A model generated the notes under the pieces. The model worked only from the letters and a program-made list of their open reading frames with translations, ran no database searches and had not been told where the DNA came from. This document shows positions 1 through 5,817 of a stretch of DNA of 12,318 nt, one piece after another; within the stretch, counting starts at the first letter, position 1, and each line of letters starts with the position of its first letter. This DNA is from Vulcanimicrobiota bacterium (GTDB lineage Bacteria > Vulcanimicrobiota > Vulcanimicrobiia > Vulcanimicrobiales > Vulcanimicrobiaceae). The position numbers and the translations under genes are program-made. The stretch spans positions 1-12,318 of the forward strand of contig JAFAMK010000029.1 of NCBI GenBank assembly GCA_019233415.1. Direction: 5' to 3'.

Positions 1-1011
1 GAACAGCATCGGCGTCGGAAACGTGATCGAGCCGCGCCACATCGTTCCGATCCAGTTGAAGAACTTGACGCCGGTCGGAACCGCGATCAGGAACGACACG
101 AAGCTGAAGAACGGGTTGTTGACCGCGCCGGTCGTGAACATGTGGTGTGCCCACACGCCCATCGACAGCCCCGCGATCGCGAATGCCGAGAGCACGAGCC
201 CGGTGTAGCCGAAGATCGGCTTGCGCGAGAAGACCGGGATGATCTCGCTGATCACGCCGAAGTACGGCAGGATCATCACGTAGACTTCGGGGTGGCCGAA
301 GAACCAGAACAGGTGCTGCCAGAGCACCGCGCTTCCGCCGCCGTTCGGGTCGAAGGCGTGGCCGCCGAACCGGCGGTCGACGAACAGCAGCAGCAGGTCG
401 GCCGCAAGTGCGGGGAATGCCATGAAGATCAGCAGCGACGTCGCGACCATCTCCCAGGTGAAGATCGGAAGCCGCCACATCGTCATCCCCGGCGCACGGT
501 AGACGAACGTCGTCGTGATGAGGTTGATCGCGGTCAGGATCGTCGCGACGGAGACGAGGAACACGCCGACGATCCACAGGTCCTGGCCGATCCCGGTGCT
601 GACGGCGATCTCCGAGAGCGGCGCATAGGCGGTCCAGCCCGTCGCGGCCGCGCCCTCGGCCGACGCGGCGCCCCCGAACACGACGAGCCCGCCGAACAGA
701 AAGAGCCAGTACGAGGTCGCGTTCAGCCGCGGGAACGCCATCTCGGCCGCGCCGATCTGGAGCGGGATCAGAAAGTTCGCGAGCCCCAGCGCGAACGGCG
801 CGATGACGAGGAAGATCATCGCGGTGCCGTGCAGGGTGAACATCTGCGCGTACGTGTGCGCGTCGACGACGGTGTTCTCCGGGCGCGCGAGCTGCGTGCG
901 AATCCCCAGCGCGAGCGCGCCGGCGACGAGGAGATAGAACAGGCTCGTCGTCAGGTAGAGAATCCCGATCCGCTTGTGGTCGGTCGTCGTGAGCCAGGCC
1001 AGCAGGTTCAC
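1..1011 (-). CDS. ctaD: Cytochrome c oxidase subunit I (A1-type heme-copper oxidase), C-terminus beyond the window
   Basis: Catalytic subunit of the aa3-type terminal oxidase, reducing O2 to water and pumping protons across the cytoplasmic membrane. The window holds 337 codons of a family usually above 520; the 3' end lies past the left edge. Seen by translating the minus strand: low-spin heme ligand His61 (FTLHGTAMIF), CuB ligands His240 and His289/His290 (WAHHMF), His240-Tyr244 in GHPEVY with the A1-type Glu242, and K-channel Lys316 in PTGVKFFNW. The D-channel entry, normally GAPD, reads GAAE (Glu90), while the channel Asn79 and Asn97 are kept. The second heme a ligand and the heme a3 ligand fall in the missing part. 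Start is GTG at 1011-1009, overlapping the coxB stop (GTGA, 1008-1011), so translation is probably coupled to coxB. Identity is certain; only completeness is not visible. Confidence 0.97.
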   Translation of the reverse strand, partial: MNLLAWLTTTDHKRIGILYLTTSLFYLLVAGALALGIRTQLARPENTVVDAHTYAQMFTLHGTAMIFLVIAPFALGLANFLIPLQIGAAEMAFPRLNATSYWLFLFGGLVVFGGAASAEGAAATGWTAYAPLSEIAVSTGIGQDLWIVGVFLVSVATILTAINLITTTFVYRAPGMTMWRLPIFTWEMVATSLLIFMAFPALAADLLLLFVDRRFGGHAFDPNGGGSAVLWQHLFWFFGHPEVYVMILPYFGVISEIIPVFSRKPIFGYTGLVLSAFAIAGLSMGVWAHHMFTTGAVNNPFFSFVSFLIAVPTGVKFFNWIGTMWRGSITFPTPMLF

Positions 1012-1724
1012 GGGCGCGCTCCGATGCGCTGCGCGCGCAGCCAGCGCGCGTACTCGTCCGGTGCGACGACGCGCACGCTGAAGTTCATGCGCGCGTGGTC
1101 GAGCCCGCAGAACTCGGCGCAGTGGCCAAGGTACGTGCCGAGCTTGGTGGGCCGCAGGTCGAACTGCGTCGCCTGTCCTGGGATCGCGTCGCGCTTGAAG
1201 AGGAAGTCGGGGACCCAGAAGGCGTGATTGACGTCGGCCGAGGTCAGCGTGATGCGCGTCAGCTTGTCCACCGGCAGCACGAGCTGGGGCGGCGCGTTCG
1301 CGTCGCCGGTGATCACCGGGCCGCCCGTGTACGCAAACGACCATCCCCAGCGAAAGCCGTTGACCGCGACGGCGAGATCGGGCGTCGCGTCGAGCGACTC
1401 GACGGTCGCTTCGGCGCGATAAGTATAGACGAACAGTCCGCAGACGAGCACGAGCGGCAGCACCGTCCAGGTGATCTCGAGCGCGTCGTGACGGCGGAAC
1501 TGCGGCGGCAGCGGGTCGCCGTCGCGGCGGCGCCAGCGCAACGCCGCGAACAGGATCAACGCCCACACCAGCAGCGCCACCGCGAGTCCGACGAGCGCGA
1601 ACAACCGCCAGTCCGCCGCGAGCACCGACGCCTGCGCGCTCGCAGTCGCCGGCCATGCTTGGCCGTGCACGTCCGCGTCTTTACCCGGTTTTTCGGTGCG
1701 AACCGGCGGGTAGGTGTTCGCCAT
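1008..1724 (-). CDS. coxB: Cytochrome c oxidase subunit II (CuA subunit)
   Basis: Accepts electrons from cytochrome c through the binuclear CuA centre and passes them to subunit I. 238 residues from the ATG at 1724. Two transmembrane helices (about 40-63 and 86-102) precede the periplasmic cupredoxin domain. CuA ligands visible: His167, Cys202, Glu204, Cys206, His210, Met213 (GHCAEFCGLDHARM). The K-channel Glu is Glu83 in LEITWTVLP; the electron-entry aromatic patch is FRWGWSF (124-130). There is no fused heme c domain (no CxxCH), so this is aa3 rather than caa3 architecture, and no lipobox Cys is seen. Start is uncertain: ATG at 1724 lies inside the 5' end of divergent coxC and lacks a clear ribosome binding site; an in-frame GTG at 1670-1668 would give 220 residues and keep both helices. 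First gene of the coxB-ctaD arm. Confidence 0.95.
   Translation of the reverse strand: MANTYPPVRTEKPGKDADVHGQAWPATASAQASVLAADWRLFALVGLAVALLVWALILFAALRWRRRDGDPLPPQFRRHDALEITWTVLPLVLVCGLFVYTYRAEATVESLDATPDLAVAVNGFRWGWSFAYTGGPVITGDANAPPQLVLPVDKLTRITLTSADVNHAFWVPDFLFKRDAIPGQATQFDLRPTKLGTYLGHCAEFCGLDHARMNFSVRVVAPDEYARWLRAQRIGARP
1685..1706. promoter_or_regulatory. Inverted repeat at the coxB/coxC divergent start junction
   Basis: CCGGTT (1685-1690) and AACCGG (1701-1706) form a perfect 6-base inverted repeat around a 10-base centre. As RNA it could alternatively pair CCGG with CCGG plus an inner TTCG/CGAA stem with a GTG loop. It sits just upstream of the coxC ribosome binding site and inside the coxB N-terminal codons (if the ATG start is right), in a locally less GC-rich stretch. 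It could be an operator or a leader hairpin controlling coxC. Only the symmetry is seen; function is inference and chance is possible in such GC-rich DNA. Confidence 0.3.
1712..1716 (+). promoter_or_regulatory. Ribosome binding site deciding the coxC start
   Basis: AGGTG, complementary to the 16S rRNA tail, lies 6 bases before the ATG at 1723. An in-frame GTG at 1714 would give three extra residues, but it is part of this Shine-Dalgarno sequence itself, so the ATG at 1723 is preferred. Confidence 0.5.
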
Positions 1725-2280
1725 GCGGTCCGTAGCCGTCCGCGCGCACCCGCTCGTGTTCGGGGTCGTGGTGTTCCTCGCGTCGGAGTCGATGCTGTTC
1801 GCGGGCCTGCTCGCCGCCTGGTATGATCTGCGCGGCATGAGCGAGGCGTGGCCGCCGCCCGGCGCGCACCTCGACCTCGCCGGCGGAACGCTTGGCACCG
1901 TCTTGCTCGGCCTCGGCAGCGTCACGATGGGGATCGCGCAGGTCGCCGCGACGCGGCGCCGGCGCGGCGTCGCGCGCGGGATGCTCGCCCTTACGCTGTT
2001 CTGCGCGCTCGCGTTCGCGTACGTCGCGCTGCGCGGCTGGTCGCAGGCGAACTTCGCCGTCGACAGCGACGCGTTCGGCACGCTGTTCTTCGTGCTGACC
2101 GGAACGCACCTAGCGCACGTCATCGCGGGCGCAATCCTCTTGACTGCGCTGGCGCTCTTCCTGCGCACGCCGGCATTCACGCGGGACGACCACGCCGGCG
2201 TCGAGGCGATCGCGTACTACTGGCACTTCGTCTTCGTCGTGTGGCTCGCGATCTACGCGACGATCTACCTCGTGCGGTGA
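1723..2280 (+). CDS. coxC: Cytochrome c oxidase subunit III, small five-helix form
   Basis: Non-catalytic membrane subunit that stabilises subunit I and supports proton uptake in aa3 oxidases. 185 residues, shorter than the seven-helix form (about 260), consistent with the five-helix CtaE-type subunits. Predicted helices at about 9-31, 55-77, 86-103, 118-147 and 163-183. Family hallmarks: VFLASESMLFAGLLAAW near the N-terminus with the conserved Glu22, the GTHLAHVIAG segment (127-136), and the C-terminal YYWHFVFVVWLAIY (165-178). It is split from subunits I and II, which are on the opposite strand, and heads the plus-strand operon with complex III genes. Its stop overlaps the next start (GTGA, 2277-2280). 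Confidence 0.93.
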   Translation: MRSVAVRAHPLVFGVVVFLASESMLFAGLLAAWYDLRGMSEAWPPPGAHLDLAGGTLGTVLLGLGSVTMGIAQVAATRRRRGVARGMLALTLFCALAFAYVALRGWSQANFAVDSDAFGTLFFVLTGTHLAHVIAGAILLTALALFLRTPAFTRDDHAGVEAIAYYWHFVFVVWLAIYATIYLVR

Positions 2281-3065
2281 GCGCCGCCGCACTGCTGGTC
2301 GCGATCCTCGCGGCGCTCGGCGCCGCGGTGGCGGCCGCGCTGCACGACCCCGTCGTGCTCGTCGGCCTGCTCGCGGCGCTCAGCGCGTTCGCTGCGGCGG
2401 TCGCCGCCGGCGCGGCGGCGGTGCAGCTGCGCGCGCCGAACACGCTGACCGAGCCGCGCCACCCACAGGGTCCGTCGGCGCCGCCACCGCTTCCCGATGA
2501 CGTGCTCGCGCGGCGCGGCGCGTTCGGGCGGCTGTGGTGGATTGCGTTCGCGGCGTTCGCGCTCGCCGGGCTGGAACCGCTGATCTCGCTCGGCCGCATG
2601 CCGCGCCGCAACGGCACGGCGTGGCGCGGCGGCGCGCGGCTCGTGACGCCGCAGGGAACGCCGCTGCGCCCGGACGACCTCGCGGTCGGCGGCGTTACCA
2701 CGGTCTTTCCGGAAGGACGCGTCGACGCGCCGGAGTCGGCCGTGCTGCTGCTGCGGCTGCAGGACGGCGTCATGCAGCTCGGACCGGAGCGGCGCGACTG
2801 GGTGCAGCAGGGCAACGTCGCGTTCTCGAAGATTTGCACGCACGCGGGCTGCCCGGTCGCGATCTTCCGGCACCTGACGTACGAGCTGTACTGCCCGTGT
2901 CACCAATCGGTGTTCGACGTGCTGCATGGGGCACAACCGGTCTCGGGGCCGGCGACGCGCGCGCTGCCGCAGCTCGCGCTCGACCTCGACCGCGACGGCT
3001 ATCTCGTCGCGCGCGGCGACTTCGCCGAACCGGTCGGCCCCGACTCGTGGTGGCGCACGCTATGA
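2277..3065 (+). CDS. qcrA: Rieske iron-sulfur subunit of the cytochrome bc complex
   Basis: Takes one electron from quinol at the Qo site and hands it to the cytochrome c subunit. 262 residues from the GTG at 2277, which overlaps the coxC stop. The Rieske motifs are intact: CTHAGC with Cys187, His189 and Cys192, and CPCHQS with Cys206, Cys208 and His209. By family knowledge Cys187/His189/Cys206/His209 bind the 2Fe-2S cluster and Cys192-Cys208 form the disulfide. The N-terminus has Ala-rich hydrophobic stretches at about 3-22 and 26-50, then another segment at about 85-103. This suggests up to three membrane helices, as in actinobacterial QcrA, rather than the single anchor of mitochondrial or proteobacterial forms. 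No twin-arginine motif precedes the first helix. The stop overlaps the cytochrome b start (ATGA, 3062-3065). Confidence 0.93.
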   Translation: MSAAALLVAILAALGAAVAAALHDPVVLVGLLAALSAFAAAVAAGAAAVQLRAPNTLTEPRHPQGPSAPPPLPDDVLARRGAFGRLWWIAFAAFALAGLEPLISLGRMPRRNGTAWRGGARLVTPQGTPLRPDDLAVGGVTTVFPEGRVDAPESAVLLLRLQDGVMQLGPERRDWVQQGNVAFSKICTHAGCPVAIFRHLTYELYCPCHQSVFDVLHGAQPVSGPATRALPQLALDLDRDGYLVARGDFAEPVGPDSWWRTL

Positions 3066-4387
3066 TCCTGCGCCGCGTCGACCGCTTCTTCGACGAACGG
3101 CTCGGCAGTGACGCGTGGGTGCGCTACGTGTTCGCGAAGCTCTATCCCGACCACTGGTCGTTCTATCTCGGCGAGTTCGCGCTGTATTGCTTCGTCATGC
3201 TCGTCGCGACCGGCGTGTGGCTGACGTTCGTGTTCCAGCCCTCGCACGCGGGTGCGTTCGCGTCGGTCATCGCGTTCACGCGCGCGACGCCGGTCGGCTA
3301 CCTGATGCGCCAGGTCCACCACTGGAGCGCGGTCGCGTTCATCGCGGCGATCGTCGTGCACCTCGGCCGCGTCTTCTTCACCGCGGCGTTCCGCAAGCCG
3401 CGCGAGATCACGTGGGTGCTCGGCGTGCTGCTGCTCGTCACCGCCTCGGTGACGGGGTTCACCGGCTACTCGCTGCCGGACGACACGCTCTCCGGAACGG
3501 GGCTGCGCATCGCCGATGCGGTGCTGCTCTCGATCCCGTTCATCGGCGGATGGGCGGCCGATCTGCTCAACGGCGGCGGGTACCCGGGCCCGCTGCTGAT
3601 CCCGCACCTCTACGTGATCCACGTCTACTTTCTGCCGGTCACGATCGGCGCGCTGCTCGCGCTGCACCTCGGGCTCGTGTTCTACCAGAAGCACACGCAG
3701 TTCGAGCCCGATCCCGCGCACGTCGTCGTCGGCCGCCGCTTCTGGCCGGACTACACGCTGCGCACCCTCGCGGTGTTCTTCGCGACGGCCGGCGTCGTCA
3801 CGCTGCTCGGCGCGCTGATCGAGATCAACCCGGTCGAGAACTACGGCCCGTATCACGACTGGTTGGTGACGAATCCCGCCGCACCCGACTGGTACGCCGC
3901 GTGGCTCGACGGCGCGCTGCGGCTCGGCCCGGCGGTCGAATGGCGCATCTTCGGTCATCCGGTGCCGGCGGTCTTTTGGCCGGGCATGGTGCTGCCGACG
4001 CTGGCGTTTCTGCTCGTCGTCGCGTGGCCGTGGATCGACAAGACGATCACGAAGCGCGACGAGGTCGGCGACGTGCTCGTGCCGCCGACCGCGGCGCCGT
4101 GGCGCGTCGGCGTCGGCGCCGCGCTCGTCACCGCCGGCGTCGTGCTGACGCTCGCGGCGAGCGACGACCAGCAGGCCGTCGGCGCGCACGTGCGCGTGAC
4201 CGCGCTCGTCACGCTGTACCGCATCCTCTTCCCGTTCGGCAGCATCGCGGTCGGGCTGATCGCCGCGCTGCTCGCGGCGGAACTGCGCGCGTCTCGCGCG
4301 GGACGCGGCGCCGAACGCGAACGGGTCGTCGAGCTGGTTCGCAACGCCGAAGGCGGGTTCGACGCGCGGGAGCCGCACTCGACATGA
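3062..4387 (+). CDS. qcrB: Cytochrome b subunit of the bc complex, full-length
   Basis: Di-heme quinol-oxidising core of complex III. 441 residues, so the b6-like and subunit IV-like halves are fused in one chain. Heme ligands: His86 and His100 in helix B, His187 and His202 in helix D. The second pair has 14 residues between, the b6f-like spacing, not the 13 of mitochondrial cytochrome b. The Qo-site motif, PEWY in mitochondria, is PDWY (275-278). Helices after the Qo loop lie at about 304-325, 348-366 and 383-408. A charged cytoplasmic tail of about 30 residues ends the protein. Start ATG at 3062 overlaps the qcrA stop and its own stop overlaps ctaG (ATGA, 4384-4387). Motifs resemble Gram-positive-type QcrB. 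Confidence 0.95.
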   Translation: MILRRVDRFFDERLGSDAWVRYVFAKLYPDHWSFYLGEFALYCFVMLVATGVWLTFVFQPSHAGAFASVIAFTRATPVGYLMRQVHHWSAVAFIAAIVVHLGRVFFTAAFRKPREITWVLGVLLLVTASVTGFTGYSLPDDTLSGTGLRIADAVLLSIPFIGGWAADLLNGGGYPGPLLIPHLYVIHVYFLPVTIGALLALHLGLVFYQKHTQFEPDPAHVVVGRRFWPDYTLRTLAVFFATAGVVTLLGALIEINPVENYGPYHDWLVTNPAAPDWYAAWLDGALRLGPAVEWRIFGHPVPAVFWPGMVLPTLAFLLVVAWPWIDKTITKRDEVGDVLVPPTAAPWRVGVGAALVTAGVVLTLAASDDQQAVGAHVRVTALVTLYRILFPFGSIAVGLIAALLAAELRASRAGRGAERERVVELVRNAEGGFDAREPHST

Positions 4388-5142
4388 TCGTCGCATCGCT
4401 GGTCGCCGCGGCGCTGCTGTACGGCTGGGGCTGCGTGCGCGCGCGGCAGGCGGGCCGCGCCGTCGCGCCGGGCGCAGTCGTCGCGTTCGCGCTGGGGCTC
4501 GCCGTCGTCGCGGCGGTGCTGCTCGGCCCGGTCGATGCGCGCGCCGACGCGTCGCTGGCCTGGCACATGGTGCAGCACCTTGCGCTGGTCGCGCTCGCCG
4601 CGCCATTGCTGCTGCTCGGCGCGCCGCTCCGGCTCGCGCTCGCCGCGCTGCCGCCGCGCGCAGCGGCGGTGCTCGCGCGGGTGCTGCGCGCACCTGCGGT
4701 GCGCGTGCTCACGCAGCCCGCCGTCGCGTGGCTGCAGTTCGCGTTCGTGCTGTACGGCACGCACTTCTCACCGCTCTACGAGGCGGCGCTGGAGAACCCA
4801 CCAATCCACGCCGCCGAGCACGCGCTCTACCTCGGCTCGGCGCTCGTCTTCTGGACGCCGCTGCTGGCCGTTGCGCCGGCACCGCATGCGCCGGCGCATC
4901 CGGTGCGCATCCTTGCGCTGTTTCTGGCGCTCCCGATGAGCGCGTTCCTCGGCTTCGCGTTCTACGTCACGCGCCACGTCCTCTACGCACACTACGCCGC
5001 GCGCCCGGACGCGCTCGTCGACCAGATGAACGCGGGCGCCGTGATGTGGCTCGCCGGCGGGACGCCGCTGCTGCTCGCGCTCTTGTGGTGCGTCGCCGAC
5101 TGGGGCGCGCGCGAGCGCCGCTTGGAACGGACGCTCGGATGA
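4384..5142 (+). CDS. ctaG: Cytochrome c oxidase assembly factor, caa3_CtaG family
   Basis: Integral membrane protein needed for assembly of the copper centre of aa3/caa3 oxidases in Bacillus-type systems; this family is unrelated to the Cox11-type CtaG of proteobacteria. 252 residues, mostly hydrophobic, with about six to seven predicted helices. Family features: WHMVQH (60-65) with His61 and His65, followed by the LAAPLLLLGAP segment; YGTHFSPLYE (124-133); IHAAEHALYLGSALVFWTPLL (141-161) with His142 and His146; and His198/His203 near the C-terminal helices. These histidines are candidate copper ligands by inference. Its position between cytochrome b and the cytochrome c, joined at both ends by ATGA overlaps, ties oxidase maturation to expression of complex III. 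The Ala/Leu richness makes helix limits approximate. Confidence 0.9.
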   Translation: MIVASLVAAALLYGWGCVRARQAGRAVAPGAVVAFALGLAVVAAVLLGPVDARADASLAWHMVQHLALVALAAPLLLLGAPLRLALAALPPRAAAVLARVLRAPAVRVLTQPAVAWLQFAFVLYGTHFSPLYEAALENPPIHAAEHALYLGSALVFWTPLLAVAPAPHAPAHPVRILALFLALPMSAFLGFAFYVTRHVLYAHYAARPDALVDQMNAGAVMWLAGGTPLLLALLWCVADWGARERRLERTLG

Positions 5143-5807
5143 CGCTCGCCCTCGGCCTCGCGGCGGTGCTCGCGCTCGCGTCGCCGCCCGGACAGCTTCC
5201 GTACGCCACCTACTGCGCGTCGTGCCACGGCGCCGATCTGCGCGGGACGAGCAACGGCCCGTCGCTGCGCAACGCCGGTGCGGCCAGCGTCGACTTCGAA
5301 CTCGTCACCGGTCGCATGCCGGCTGCCGTTCCGTGGATCGAGGTCGGACACCGCGGCCAGCAGCTTCCCGACGCGACGATCAAGGCGATCGAAGCGTACA
5401 TCGCATCGGTCGCACCGGGCGGCACGCCGATCCCCGTCGTCACGGCCGGCGGCGACGTTGCGAACGGCCGCGAGGTCTACGTCGAGAACTGCCGGCACTG
5501 CCACGGTGTCGACGCCGACGGCGCGTCGGTCGGGGGCGCCGAGTGGGCACCGTCGCTGCACCGCACCAGCATCACGCAAGTCGCCGAAGCGATCCGCGCC
5601 GGGCCAGGGCAGATGCCGCGTTTCGGCGCGCGCCAGCTCGACGACCGCGCGCTGCGCGACGTCGCGACGTACGTGTTCGCGCTCGACCGCCGCGAAGCGA
5701 CGCCGCGCGTCCCGGTCGCGCGCGACAACCCCGTCCCCGAAGGACTCTTCGGCTGGCTCGCCATCGGCGCACTAGCGCTCGCAGCATACGCTTTCGCGCG
5801 CCACTGA
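5139..5807 (+). CDS. qcrC: Membrane-anchored diheme cytochrome c (QcrC-like)
   Basis: Electron carrier between the Rieske protein and the oxidase. 222 residues: N-terminal hydrophobic signal/anchor (1-15), two tandem cytochrome c domains, and a C-terminal membrane helix (about 201-219). Heme attachment sites are CASCH (Cys26, Cys29, His30) and CRHCH (Cys118, Cys121, His122). Likely axial methionines are Met60 (GRMP) and Met159 (GQMP). Order and topology match the actinobacterial QcrC subunit, which replaces separate cytochrome c1 and soluble cytochrome c. It is the last gene of the five-gene plus-strand arm; its start overlaps the ctaG stop (ATGA, 5139-5142). A generic diheme c555-like carrier is possible, but the C-terminal anchor and operon favour QcrC. 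No separate soluble cytochrome c gene is present in the window. Confidence 0.88.
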   Translation: MTLALGLAAVLALASPPGQLPYATYCASCHGADLRGTSNGPSLRNAGAASVDFELVTGRMPAAVPWIEVGHRGQQLPDATIKAIEAYIASVAPGGTPIPVVTAGGDVANGREVYVENCRHCHGVDADGASVGGAEWAPSLHRTSITQVAEAIRAGPGQMPRFGARQLDDRALRDVATYVFALDRREATPRVPVARDNPVPEGLFGWLAIGALALAAYAFARH

Positions 5808-5817
5808 GCCGGAGCGT

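Noticed and set aside
142..1227. Long plus-strand open frame of 361 codons across ctaD/coxB
   Set aside because: Its product is Arg/Asp/Glu-rich low-complexity sequence typical of an opposite-strand shadow in GC-rich DNA; the minus strand gives unmistakable CtaD and CoxB motifs.
1714..1722. GTG start for coxC three codons earlier
   Set aside because: The GTG is within the AGGTG Shine-Dalgarno sequence that suits the ATG at 1723.
1725..2180. Extension of CoxB upstream to a 390-residue protein
   Set aside because: The added 152 residues are antisense to coxC, show no family similarity and would have no membrane or signal character.
2999..4693. 564-codon minus-strand open frame over qcrB and ctaG
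   Set aside because: Arg/Ala/Asp-rich shadow; the plus strand encodes cytochrome b and CtaG with intact motifs and 4-base overlaps.
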